This document shows, piece after piece, positions 24,808-33,658 of a stretch of DNA of 64,000 nucleotides. Source of the DNA: Aliikangiella maris (GTDB lineage: Bacteria; Pseudomonadota; Gammaproteobacteria; Enterobacterales; Kangiellaceae); assembly GCF_040719265.1 (NCBI RefSeq), contig NZ_JBFDAH010000013.1, positions 1-64,000 on the forward strand, read 5' to 3'. The notes beneath the pieces were generated by a model that searched no databases, had not been told where the DNA came from, and saw nothing but the letters and a program-made list of their open reading frames with translations. Position 1 is the first letter of the stretch, and every line of letters begins with the position of its first letter. The position numbers and the translations under genes are program-made.

Positions 24808-25128
24808 GACGATAACTCGCAATAACTTATTCCGTTTAACGGGCAATTAAGTAACCTCAACTCTGGATAAGTACATTATTTACGCAACAATCACCGCATT
24901 TATCAGCAAATAATGCCGTTTAGCACCGACACCTGTTTTCCATTGCTCAGCTCGATTCATCCTTCAAAATTCAAACGCTTGTTTAAATATAAAATTATCC
25001 TGTTATAATTCTGGGGTTGCAAACTGAAATGTAATAAATCATCCAAATCTCAAATTTATACTTGTCGCCTCATAACCCTCATAAGCTAAACTAGGCGATA
25101 ACAGACTAGTCAACTAATGGAGCACCCC
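24808..25128. other. Divergent intergenic region upstream of fadBA
   Basis: About 320 bp holding the promoters of the Mpo1-like gene and fadBA. The 20-mer at 24852-24871 (TAACCTCAACTCTGGATAAG) recurs with one mismatch at 35535-35554. No FadR/PsrA-type palindrome was recognised with confidence. Confidence 0.4.
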
Positions 25129-27273
25129 ATGATTTACGAAGGTCAGTCACTTCAATGCCAGATGCTCGACAATGGCATTGTCGAAGTCATCTTTGATAAT
25201 AAAAACGAGTCAGTCAACAAGTTTGATCAAGCAACGTTGAATGAATGGCGTGAAATTATCAATCTGCTAAACAACAATAGTGAAGTAAAGGGAGCCATTG
25301 TTACCAGCCCCAAGTCAGTTTTTATCGTCGGTGCAGATATCACCGAGTTTTTAGTCATGTTTGCCAACCCTCGAGAAACCATGATCAAATGGTGCATTGA
25401 GGCAGGCGCAATCTTTTCTGGATTTGAAGCGTTACCTTTTCCAACAGTAGCCGCTATTAACGGTTTCGCATTAGGTGGTGGATTTGAAATGGCACTAACC
25501 TGTGATTACCGCGTTGCTTCTACCGCTGCCAGCGTCGGATTACCAGAAACACAGTTAGGACTGATTCCAGGATTTGGCGGAACCATTCGTTTACCACGTC
25601 TGATTGGCATCGACAATGCGATTGAGTGGATTGCTATGGCTAAACCATACAAGCCCGCCGATGCTCTAAAGACTGGCGCAATTGATGCGGTTACCGAACC
25701 AGAACAATTAATCGAAGTCGCCTTACAAATGGTCAATGATGCAATCAATGGCAAACTAGACTGGCAGGCCAAACGTGCCGAAAAACAAGCGCCATTAAAA
25801 CTCAATCAAGTAGAAGCGACCATGGCATTTACTACAGCCAAAGGGGTTGTTGGCGCCAAAGCTCTGTCACACTACCCGGCTCCCATGGAAGCAATTCGAG
25901 TGATTGAACAAACAGCCCACTTACCTGCATCAGAAGCCCTAAAAGAGGAACATGAGGGTTTTACAACCGTCTGTCAGTCAGCTCAGGCGAATGCGATGGT
26001 ACAAATCTTTTTAAGCGATCAGCTAATTAAGAAGAAAGCCAAAATTGCAGCTAAAACTGCATCAAAACAAGTCAAGTCTGCCGCCGTTTTGGGCGCTGGA
26101 ATTATGGGAGGTGGTATTGCTTATCAGTCTGCCAGTAAAGGAATTCCTGTGGTAATGAAAGACATTAATACCGCAGCACTTGATTTAGGTATTAGCGAAG
26201 CCATTAAAATTCTCAATAAAGGTGTTCAGCTTGGAAAAGTCACTCCAGAGAAAATGGCAAAGGTTGTTGCCAGTATCACACCAACACTGGATTATACTAC
26301 ACTGCAACATGTCGATTTTGTCGTTGAGGCGGTCGTTGAAAACCCAAAGGTGAAAGACAGTGTTTTACAGGAAGTTGAAAAAGCCATTGGTAGCGATGCC
26401 ATCTTGGCATCAAACACGTCGACTATTTCGATTGATAAACTGGCCACTAATCTGCAACACCCTGAAAAGTTTTGCGGAATGCATTTTTTCAACCCCGTGC
26501 ATAAAATGCCATTAGTTGAAGTCATTCGTGGCAGTCAAACTTCTGATGATACAATTGCCACAACAGTTGCCTATGCCAGCGCAATGGGCAAATCGGCTAT
26601 TGTTGTCAAAGATTGTCCCGGCTTTTTTGTTAACCGCGTATTATTCCCTTATTTCAGAGCTTTCAGCCAGTTACTTAACGATGGTGCAGACTTCCGTCAA
26701 TTAGATAAAGTTATGGCCGCTTTTGGCTGGCCGATGGGTCCAGCTTACTTACTCGATGTCGTAGGAATCGACACCTCTTTTCACTGTGTTGATGTGCTTG
26801 CATCAGGTTATCCGGAACGCATGAGTGCGTTAGCCGATGATGCCATTGAAAAACTTTATCAGGCCAAAAAGTTCGGTCAAAAATCAGGTAGTGGTTTTTA
26901 TACCTACACCAAAGATAAAAAAGGCAAACCACAAAAACTGGTGGACGATTCAATATTTGAACTCATTGGACAACCAAATACCGAGTTAAATGAAGACGAA
27001 ATTATTGATCGCATGATGATTCCATTTGTTTTTGAAGTGATTCGTTGCCTGCAAGAAGGCATTGTTGATAGTGCCGCAGAATGTGATATGGCATTAATTT
27101 ATGGATTAGGATTCCCACCATTCAGAGGTGGCGCGCTTAAGTACGTTGACCAAATTGGTATTAATCAATTTATTGAAAATGCGAAAAAATATCAGCATTT
27201 AGGGGCAGCTTACGAAGCTCCAGAGCTGCTCCAACAAATGGCAGCCAACAATCAAAACTTTTACTCGGCATAA
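25129..27273 (+). CDS. fadB: Fatty acid oxidation complex subunit alpha FadB
   Basis: The 714-residue multifunctional enzyme has the N-terminal crotonase (enoyl-CoA hydratase/isomerase) domain with NGFALGGGFEMAL and LPETQLGLIPGFGG (two catalytic Glu), then the 3-hydroxyacyl-CoA dehydrogenase domain with the NAD loop GAGIMGGGIAYQSA, GMHFFNPVHKMPLVEV (catalytic His), and two C-terminal helical domains. Start at 25129 follows GGAG, and MIYEGQSLQ aligns with MLYKGDTLY of the Escherichia coli enzyme. It forms an alpha2beta2 beta-oxidation complex with FadA, which follows 31 bp later. Confidence 0.97.
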   Translation: MIYEGQSLQCQMLDNGIVEVIFDNKNESVNKFDQATLNEWREIINLLNNNSEVKGAIVTSPKSVFIVGADITEFLVMFANPRETMIKWCIEAGAIFSGFEALPFPTVAAINGFALGGGFEMALTCDYRVASTAASVGLPETQLGLIPGFGGTIRLPRLIGIDNAIEWIAMAKPYKPADALKTGAIDAVTEPEQLIEVALQMVNDAINGKLDWQAKRAEKQAPLKLNQVEATMAFTTAKGVVGAKALSHYPAPMEAIRVIEQTAHLPASEALKEEHEGFTTVCQSAQANAMVQIFLSDQLIKKKAKIAAKTASKQVKSAAVLGAGIMGGGIAYQSASKGIPVVMKDINTAALDLGISEAIKILNKGVQLGKVTPEKMAKVVASITPTLDYTTLQHVDFVVEAVVENPKVKDSVLQEVEKAIGSDAILASNTSTISIDKLATNLQHPEKFCGMHFFNPVHKMPLVEVIRGSQTSDDTIATTVAYASAMGKSAIVVKDCPGFFVNRVLFPYFRAFSQLLNDGADFRQLDKVMAAFGWPMGPAYLLDVVGIDTSFHCVDVLASGYPERMSALADDAIEKLYQAKKFGQKSGSGFYTYTKDKKGKPQKLVDDSIFELIGQPNTELNEDEIIDRMMIPFVFEVIRCLQEGIVDSAAECDMALIYGLGFPPFRGGALKYVDQIGINQFIENAKKYQHLGAAYEAPELLQQMAANNQNFYSA

Positions 27274-27304
27274 ACAACCGCAACAATAAACAGGAGAATT
27301 CACA

Positions 27305-28465
27305 ATGAAAGATGTCGTCATAGTTGATGCAATTCGCTCACCCATGGGACGCTCGAAAGGCGGTATGTTTAGAAACGTGCGTGCCGAAGTATTAAGTGCA
27401 AAACTAATGCAGGCTTTACTTGAAAGAAATCCTGCGGTGGATCCAGCAGCAGTCGAAGATGTGATTTGGGGCTGTGTTCAACAAACACTCGAACAAGGTT
27501 TTAACATAGCACGTACTGCAATGTTAATGACCAGTATTCCTCATAGCGTGCCTGGACAAACGATTAATCGCTTATGTGGCTCATCAATGCAAGCAATCCA
27601 TTCAGCCACTCAGGCTATTCAAACAGGTCATGGTGAAATTTATATTATTGGTGGGGTCGAGCATATGGGCCATGTTCCCATGACTCATGGTGTCGACATT
27701 GCACCAGAACTCTCTAAATATTCAGCAAAAGCAGCAGGTATGATGGGATTAACTGCAGAACTTTTAGCACGCATGCACAAAATAGATAGACAGTCACAAG
27801 ATGAGTTCGCATTACGCTCACATCAACGAGCACATGCAGCAACAACTTCAGGTGCCTTCACTGCTGAAATATTGCCAATGGAAGGACATGATGCCAATGG
27901 CGCATTAACCGTTTTTAATTATGATGAAGTCATTCGCGAAGATGCCAGCATAGAAGCACTCAACAGTTTAAGACCAGTATTTGACCCGCGCGGTACAGTC
28001 ACTGCCGGTAATGCTTCTGCACTTTCAGATGGTGCATCTGCCATGCTAATGATGAGTGCAGAGAAAGCATCAGAACTGGGATTAACTCCTATTGCCAAAG
28101 TTAGAGCAATGGCCGTCGCTGGATGTGATCCATCTATAATGGGATATGGCCCTGTTCCCGCAGTTAAAAAAGTTTTAAACCGTGCAGGTTTGTCGACTCA
28201 GGATATTGACTTATGGGAGTTAAATGAAGCGTTCTCAGCGCAATCATTGCCGGTATTAAAAGATCTGGAACTATTATCTGTTGTTGATGAAAAAGTAAAC
28301 TTAAATGGTGGAGCAATTGCTTTAGGTCACCCTCTTGGTTGTTCTGGCGCACGAATCAGTACAACCCTATTGCGTTTAATGCAAAGTAAAGATGCCAACT
28401 TAGGTGTTGCGACAATGTGTATTGGTTCAGGACAAGGCATTGCCACTGTATTTGAACGAGTGTGA
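27305..28465 (+). CDS. fadA: 3-ketoacyl-CoA thiolase FadA
   Basis: The 386-residue thiolase has the nucleophile Cys in NRLCGSSMQAIH (about residue 91), the NEAFSAQSLPVL segment, the catalytic His in GGAIALGHPLGCSGAR, and the C-terminal Cys in CIGSGQGIA. FadA releases acetyl-CoA from 3-ketoacyl-CoA, working with FadB. Length equals the Escherichia coli enzyme within one residue. An AGGAGA ribosome binding site precedes the start. A strong terminator follows at 28502-28531. Confidence 0.97.
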   Translation: MKDVVIVDAIRSPMGRSKGGMFRNVRAEVLSAKLMQALLERNPAVDPAAVEDVIWGCVQQTLEQGFNIARTAMLMTSIPHSVPGQTINRLCGSSMQAIHSATQAIQTGHGEIYIIGGVEHMGHVPMTHGVDIAPELSKYSAKAAGMMGLTAELLARMHKIDRQSQDEFALRSHQRAHAATTSGAFTAEILPMEGHDANGALTVFNYDEVIREDASIEALNSLRPVFDPRGTVTAGNASALSDGASAMLMMSAEKASELGLTPIAKVRAMAVAGCDPSIMGYGPVPAVKKVLNRAGLSTQDIDLWELNEAFSAQSLPVLKDLELLSVVDEKVNLNGGAIALGHPLGCSGARISTTLLRLMQSKDANLGVATMCIGSGQGIATVFERV

Positions 28466-28501
28466 TATTGTTGATTTGAAAATTAAGACTTGAAGACTAA
28501 G

Positions 28502-28531
28502 ACTTGGGGGATAATTTTTCCCCAAGTTTTT
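28502..28531 (+). terminator. Rho-independent terminator after fadBA
   Basis: Perfect 8-bp stem ACTTGGGG/CCCCAAGT with a 10-base loop, followed by TTTTTAAT. It lies 36 bp after the fadA stop. Confidence 0.85.
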
Positions 28532-28673
28532 AATATCAAAACTTTCTTAGTTTACAATATTTATCTCATTTAGAATTTTTTATTTAGGCAATCAACAACA
28601 TTCGAAAAAGGATATTTTGATGAAGAGTAACTTAGGGTTCACTTATAGTCTGTACTTATTTAATTTATTAGAT

Positions 28674-29417
28674 CTACCGTCGCAACAGCAACTGACTCAA
28701 TCTTCCCGGTGTGATTTCAGCGAACCGCTTAAATTCATTAATCATATGTGCTTGATCAGAAAATCCACATTGCAAAGCCAGTTCGGACAAGTCAACTTGC
28801 GGATTGAATTTTAGCTGCGACCAGCAGTTTTTGACTCTCAATAAGCGTTTGAATTGAACCGGCGTTAATCCAATTCGTTTAGAAAATTGCCTTTCGATTT
28901 GACGCAGGCTCAATGGTAAGTTTGTCGTGGTTAAATCATTTGTTAAATAGCTGTTTTGAAAATATTGAATGGCATTGATAACTTTCTTCGGCGTTAGCGC
29001 TTCAAATGCGACTTGTTGGTTGCACCATTGATAAATTTTTAAAATAACACTGCTAAATCCAATACAAGTGGTTAGTGCAAAAAACAGCTCATTAAGCTGA
29101 TTACTATCATTTTGTTCCGTTACCATGATCGGCTTATCAAACAGTGAACCAAATAGACTAAAACTGACGCCAGGTTGAAAACGAATTCCTGCTAGTTGAC
29201 ACCCAGGTAATAATTCAATCTTTTGGCTATGTTTACTAACAGGTAGCAATAAGATATTCGTGCGATAAATTTTTTGATTTAAACAAAATAAAGGATTCAA
29301 GGAAAATAAAATACCACCACAACCATCGCCAGCTAACCAGCGTTTAACGGATTGTTCACCTGAATAAAGTCCACGGTTATCGGTTGCCGTCACTGAAGCA
29401 AACCAGATGCATTGCAC
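28674..29417 (-). CDS. AraC-family transcriptional regulator
   Basis: The frame encodes 247 residues from GTG at 29417: an N-terminal ligand-type domain (AGIRFQPGVSFSLFG, as in the DUF6597 group) and a C-terminal pair of helix-turn-helices (LSLRQIERQFSKRIGLTPVQFKRLLR and LSELALQCGFSDQAHMINEFKRF). The same frame stays open upstream to about 29475 and reads APFKLVLFKPKGALSAYVQCIWF, which looks like the true conserved N-terminus, but no ATG, GTG or TTG precedes it in frame. So the real start may be a rare codon (ATT near 29474, overlapping the preceding stop) or the annotated GTG. It follows the AhpD-like gene directly and may be coupled to it. Confidence 0.8.
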   Translation of the reverse strand: MQCIWFASVTATDNRGLYSGEQSVKRWLAGDGCGGILFSLNPLFCLNQKIYRTNILLLPVSKHSQKIELLPGCQLAGIRFQPGVSFSLFGSLFDKPIMVTEQNDSNQLNELFFALTTCIGFSSVILKIYQWCNQQVAFEALTPKKVINAIQYFQNSYLTNDLTTTNLPLSLRQIERQFSKRIGLTPVQFKRLLRVKNCWSQLKFNPQVDLSELALQCGFSDQAHMINEFKRFAEITPGRLSQLLLRR

Positions 29418-29484
29418 ATAAGCCGATAAAGCCCCCTTTGGCTTAAAAAGAACAAGCTTAAAGGGTGCCTCATTCGAGTTTAAA

Positions 29485-29952
29485 TTATGATGATGCTGGA
29501 TGATAATAACCTACCTGCGGTTTGAAAACTTTTACCATTTTGTTCCAACTATTGATGGCATTAATAGCAATAGTTAAATTCACAGTAGCTAATTCCCCAA
29601 AACAATCGATGACCCGCTGATAGTCTACCTCATCAATCACTTTTTCTAAAGTGACCAACTCTGCCCACCAGAGAGCATTGCGTTCTTGCTCAGAAAATAA
29701 TGGCATATCTTTCCATGCACTTAATCCGAGCATTCGCTCATAAGTTTCACCATTTTTAAGTGCATCTTTGCTATGCATATCAATGCAGTATGCACATTGA
29801 TTAATTTGTGATACACGCAATTTGACTAACTCCACAATACCAACGCTTAAACTTTCAGATGATGCAAATTGATGTTGAAGATAATCTTCTTGTGTCATTA
29901 ATATTGTCATTGCTTCAGGCACAAGTTGGATAAAATCCACTCGGTTGCTCAT
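29485..29952 (-). CDS. AhpD-like carboxymuconolactone decarboxylase-family protein
   Basis: The 155-residue protein has the AhpD/CMD core: SVGIVELVKLRVSQINQCAYCIDMHSKDAL with the C-x-x-C redox pair and the downstream His (CAYCIDMH), then ERMLGLSAWKDMPLFSEQERNALWWAE. This subgroup (alkylhydroperoxidase AhpD family core) usually acts as a thiol-dependent peroxidase. A GAGGA ribosome binding site precedes the ATG. An AraC regulator overlaps or follows closely on the same strand, an arrangement often seen for such peroxidase genes. Confidence 0.9.
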   Translation of the reverse strand: MSNRVDFIQLVPEAMTILMTQEDYLQHQFASSESLSVGIVELVKLRVSQINQCAYCIDMHSKDALKNGETYERMLGLSAWKDMPLFSEQERNALWWAELVTLEKVIDEVDYQRVIDCFGELATVNLTIAINAINSWNKMVKVFKPQVGYYHPASS

Positions 29953-30232
29953 AATTTAATCCTCATAGACGATAGTAGCCAATAAGTTACCGATATTTCG
30001 AGAATAATGATTGGAAATTTTCGACATTTACCGAGGTTTCATCATGCCAGATAGATGAGATTATGAGTTAACAATCAGTTTTATGCGGTTAAATTTTCTA
30101 TAAAAAATCTGTGACAACTATTTTATTCAAAAATTTTTGACACGCCTCTGACTATCAAGAATATTCTTTAGTAAAACAACCTTATTTGGAGTAGTCTATT
30201 GAGACTTCTGATACCTGAAAGGATCTTTATTT

Positions 30233-30871
30233 ATGAACAACATGAACAACTCAATCGAGATATACTCATTTGGTTATAATGATCGTGGTGGTAAAGTTCG
30301 TTGGCTTGCCGAAGAACTTGGCTTAACAATACAAGAGCACAAACTGGACTTAGGTGAACATCGCAAACCACAATATACACAATTAAATCCGTTTGCAGCC
30401 GTACCTTGTGTTAAGTTTAATGACAAAACTCTAATTGAATCAACCGCTATTTGTAGTTACCTTGCAGAACAATTTCCGGAAGCCCGTTTATCCGTATTAC
30501 CCGGCGAACCTAATCGCTTTGAATTTTTAAAATGGTCTTCAGTTTTTAGCGAGTCGCTTGAAGGTAGGTTAGTTGATTATATTCTTGCCGATAAGGAACT
30601 CATGCCAAAGGAACTTCAACCCATTTACGAACAAGGCTTGCGGTTTAAGTTAAAAAGCATTCAATCACAGCTTCCTCAGTCGGGTTTTATTTTGGGTGAC
30701 AGGTTTACAATTGTCGATATTTTTGCTGGCTATAGTTTGAGAATTGCTGTAATGACAAATTTGATCGAATGGCAATCAGTATCACACTATCTGCAACGCT
30801 TAATTGACCGACCTGCCGCACATGCCGCACATTTCTTTGATGGGTTAGTTGATTATTTACAACAAAAATAG
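30233..30871 (+). CDS. Glutathione S-transferase family protein
   Basis: The 212-residue protein has the thioredoxin-like N-terminal GST domain (IEIYSFGYNDRGGKVRWLAEELGL, LNPFAAVPCVKF with cis-Pro, and the ESTAICSYLAEQFPEA glutathione-binding Ser) and the helical C-terminal domain with the conserved GDRFTIVDIFAGY folding motif. Its catalytic residue is not obvious (Tyr or Ser near the start). AAAGGA lies 13 bp before the ATG. It is transcribed alone, divergent from the AhpD-like gene, and may share a stress-related role with it. Confidence 0.9.
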   Translation: MNNMNNSIEIYSFGYNDRGGKVRWLAEELGLTIQEHKLDLGEHRKPQYTQLNPFAAVPCVKFNDKTLIESTAICSYLAEQFPEARLSVLPGEPNRFEFLKWSSVFSESLEGRLVDYILADKELMPKELQPIYEQGLRFKLKSIQSQLPQSGFILGDRFTIVDIFAGYSLRIAVMTNLIEWQSVSHYLQRLIDRPAAHAAHFFDGLVDYLQQK

Positions 30872-30892
30872 TGATATCATTGTGTGTGTTTA

Positions 30893-30925
30893 GTGAAAAG
30901 AAATATCTTTAATATTTCTTTTCAC
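30893..30925. terminator. Bidirectional hairpin terminator
   Basis: Perfect 14-bp stem (GTGAAAAGAAATAT with ATATTTCTTTTCAC) and a 5-base loop between the GST gene and the convergent periplasmic protein gene. The T-rich right arm can serve the plus strand; the complementary side serves the minus strand. Confidence 0.75.
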
Positions 30926-30975
30926 CCTATTAATACCTAACTTATTTCGTTTTTATTGTTAACATTTTACTATAA

Positions 30976-31977
30976 TTATTTTTTATCCTTTACCTCAGTC
31001 AAATAAAGCTGTTCAATATACTGCTCGATGGGCGGATAGATAAATTCTTTTTTTATCGGCAATTTTACACGATTAGATAACGTACTTGGTTCATCATATA
31101 TTCCCGCTCTTAGTGCATCCAGATTTTTTGATAAGCTGAAATCTTGTAAATTTTTTAAATCGCGAAAGGTGAGTAAATATTTAATAAATTCTTCTCTGCC
31201 ACGCACTTGATATAAAAGCTCATTTAGGTAGGGTAAAATATACTGACTGGTCTCAGACAAATTACAATGTATTGTATCTAATACGGGATTTTTGGCATAT
31301 TCCTCAGTATATTTTTTAATAGGATAAAAGGTCAACTGTTCATAAACACCAAGCGGCTTGGCAAATAGGTGCATGCCGTTAACCGTAGTATAGGTCACAT
31401 CAAAGCGGTTTGCGGCAACTAATTTGAAACTGGCTTTATAAGGATCGTTATGGGAAAGAATATGAAAACGCTCACTATTTTCAATTAATTTAGAATTCTC
31501 CACTTTTTTTGCATCAGGTGCAAATAAAGCAAAATTCTCAACTAATACCCAACGTAACCTCTCATCGGCAAGTGCACTGTTGATATTGACGCTGCCATCT
31601 TCTAACAAATGTCTTTGAAGGGCTTTTGAATTAATCGAAGTAACCAAGCCCGGTTCGATATTAAATGCAAGATACGGAATTGTTTCTAAATGAGGAATGT
31701 TACTTTCATAACCTTTCGATGCGACCGTGCAATAACTGTTCGCTGAATCAACGTTATCAAATACCAAGCGTTTCAAACGATTAATCGGTAATACAACTAA
31801 CTCAATATTTTGATCAGGTAAGTTTTTCTTAATAAAGGCATTCAATCTTAAATTGATTAATGTGTCGATTTCTAACGATATTTTCATATTAATTAAGTAT
31901 ATTTTATTCGACTTATTAACCGCGAAAGTTAAAGTTGAAAAGCATGTCAATGTTAACACGATGAGGATACGAAACAC
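30976..31977 (-). CDS. Periplasmic solute-binding-like protein
   Basis: The 333-residue protein starts with GTG behind AGAGG and has a signal peptide (MFRILIVLTLTCFSTLTFA). The mature part has two alpha/beta lobes reminiscent of bacterial extracellular solute-binding family 3 folds, with LPINRLKRLVFDNVDSANSYCTVAS early on, but the family score cannot be judged by eye. No ABC permease or sensor domain lies nearby. Many marine gammaproteobacteria have such orphan SBP_bac_3-like proteins of unknown ligand. It is transcribed toward the GST gene, with the hairpin at 30893-30925 between. Confidence 0.6.
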   Translation of the reverse strand: MFRILIVLTLTCFSTLTFAVNKSNKIYLINMKISLEIDTLINLRLNAFIKKNLPDQNIELVVLPINRLKRLVFDNVDSANSYCTVASKGYESNIPHLETIPYLAFNIEPGLVTSINSKALQRHLLEDGSVNINSALADERLRWVLVENFALFAPDAKKVENSKLIENSERFHILSHNDPYKASFKLVAANRFDVTYTTVNGMHLFAKPLGVYEQLTFYPIKKYTEEYAKNPVLDTIHCNLSETSQYILPYLNELLYQVRGREEFIKYLLTFRDLKNLQDFSLSKNLDALRAGIYDEPSTLSNRVKLPIKKEFIYPPIEQYIEQLYLTEVKDKK

Positions 31978-32143
31978 CGAAACCTCTAGATATTTGGTAA
32001 AGTACTCAAATAATTATAGTTGATGATTAGCGACTATCTTTATGCTCTTATTTTATAGTTTTTCTATTTTTAATATTATCTCTGGTATATATGCTTCTCA
32101 GGCTTAAAAGCGATTTTTTTAAGCACCTCAAAATTTACCATAG

Positions 32144-32248
32144 CACTTCCTTTCTTGACACTTCCTTTCTTGACACTTCCTTTCTTGACACTTCCTTTCT
32201 TGACACTTCCTTTCTTGACACTTCTATTCTTAGCACTTCTCTTCGTTG
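32144..32248. repeat. 15-bp tandem repeat (5 exact, 2 degenerate copies)
   Basis: The unit CACTTCCTTTCTTGA occurs five times without change (32144-32218), then CACTTCTATTCTTAG and CACTTCTCTTCGTTG follow. The unit length is a multiple of three, so all frames on both strands stay open across it, which explains the repetitive ORFs LTLPF and KKGSV seen here. Each junction produces TTGACA, the -35 consensus, so the array offers regularly spaced -35-like boxes just upstream of the TrmK-like gene. Confidence 0.9.
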
Positions 32249-32295
32249 TATTCTTCATTTATTATGCCCTTCCTTTTAATTTTAAGTACTCAAAA

Positions 32296-33024
32296 GTGAA
32301 ACTAGGTAAGCGTCTTCGAGCAATAGAGCAGCAAATCCCCGATGAATTTGATCATATTTGGGATTGTTGTTGTGATCATGGCTTGTTAGGCATGGCACTT
32401 TTAAAACGTCAAATTAAGGCGACCGTGCACTTTGTCGATATTGTTGATTGCTTAATTAATGAGTTAAACCTGACACTGGCACAATATTTTTTAAATAATC
32501 ATTCAGTTACCTCCATTAATCAAAGATCAGGTTTATGGCAAACCCATTGCTTTGATGTGGCATCAATTGATCTCAAATCATCATCGATGCAATCACAAAA
32601 ACATTTATTTATTCTGGCCGGAGTTGGTGGAGATAAAATCAATACCTTTGTTACACAGCTACTGACCAATAACCCACAATCAGAATTGTCGTTTTTGTTG
32701 TGCCCGGTGCACCATAACTATAAGGTAAGAAATCACTTACAAACATTACCTTTGGGCTTAGAAAATGAATTGCTAATTGAGGAAAATAAACGTTTTTACG
32801 AAATTATTTTAGTGTCTACACAATCCAGAGAAAAGGTTGAACTGGTCGGTAATAAAATGTGGCAGTTACAACTTGGTACTCATCAACAGTATTTAGATAA
32901 TACTCTGACCTATCTGACCAATAAATTGAAGAATAAGAATCACCCAGATTTCAATCTTTACCGCCAAGCTCATGTAGAATATCGTCAGTTGCAACAACTC
33001 GCAAAATCTTGCTTAACAAAATAA
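32296..33024 (+). CDS. TrmK-like tRNA (adenine22-N1)-methyltransferase
   Basis: The 242-residue protein matches the TrmK/YqfN family: KLGKRLRAIEQQIPDEFDHIWDCCCDHGLLGMALL (SAM-binding motif I with DxCCDHG), VHFVDIV (motif II), LFILAGVGGDKI (NPPY-like position), LLCPVHHNYKVR, and a C-terminal helical coiled domain ending in the EYRQLQQL helix. I chose GTG at 32296 because family members begin just before L-x-x-RL; the frame is open back through the 15-bp repeat to 32155, which would add an improbable LTLPF-repeat membrane segment. In the family the enzyme methylates A22 N1 of tRNA. No clear ribosome binding site. Confidence 0.8.
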   Translation: MKLGKRLRAIEQQIPDEFDHIWDCCCDHGLLGMALLKRQIKATVHFVDIVDCLINELNLTLAQYFLNNHSVTSINQRSGLWQTHCFDVASIDLKSSSMQSQKHLFILAGVGGDKINTFVTQLLTNNPQSELSFLLCPVHHNYKVRNHLQTLPLGLENELLIEENKRFYEIILVSTQSREKVELVGNKMWQLQLGTHQQYLDNTLTYLTNKLKNKNHPDFNLYRQAHVEYRQLQQLAKSCLTK

Positions 33025-33658
33025 AGCTTAGTATTTATAAGATTATTTAATTAAAAAGTGATAACTAATCATTAAAAATTATAGTCTAATGCTATTTGGC
33101 TCATTTAGGGTTCAAACATCCCCATTGAGCTCAACAAATAAGACGGCTTTAAGACTAATTATTTAAACTACCCAATCTAAAAATATAATAATGTTTTTAT
33201 CCCTAATAATTAACTTTATTTTAAATAATCTCAAAAAAAGATTATTTATCCTTCTTTTATTAAGTAGAACATACATTTTATAATTATGCTTAATATAATT
33301 TTAACGCCATATTGTAAAATCAATGTAAATTTTAACATAATAATAAACCGATAAATGCTTGTCATCAATTATTCCCTCTATTAGACTGAACTAACTTTCA
33401 GAAGATATCAAAGTAGTAATTTTTGAAAGTTATTGACTGACAATAAAAAATCTACCTACAAAAATAATCATAAACGGTCACATAAAATAGCAAAGTCGCA
33501 ATAACTTTTTAGTCAATGTAAACTTTTTGAAAGTGACATTGAAAGCAATATAAAGGAATCTGGCAAGCAGTACTCTAATACTGACGAACAAAAATATAAC
33601 GCCAGATAAATAGCTCTCGGAAATATAACTAAACACCAATACTGTTGGAGGTCTGACT
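33025..33658. other. Long AT-rich intergenic region upstream of the M23 peptidase
   Basis: About 630 bp with no gene that I can support. A minus-strand open frame (33478-33720) overlaps the start of the peptidase gene and lacks a ribosome binding site. A long, possibly regulated leader of the peptidase gene is plausible. Confidence 0.4.

Noticed and set aside
32076..32258. Minus-strand Lys/Ser-repeat ORF (KKGSV repeats)
   Set aside because: It is the reverse reading of the 15-bp tandem repeat; all frames are open there because the unit is a multiple of three.
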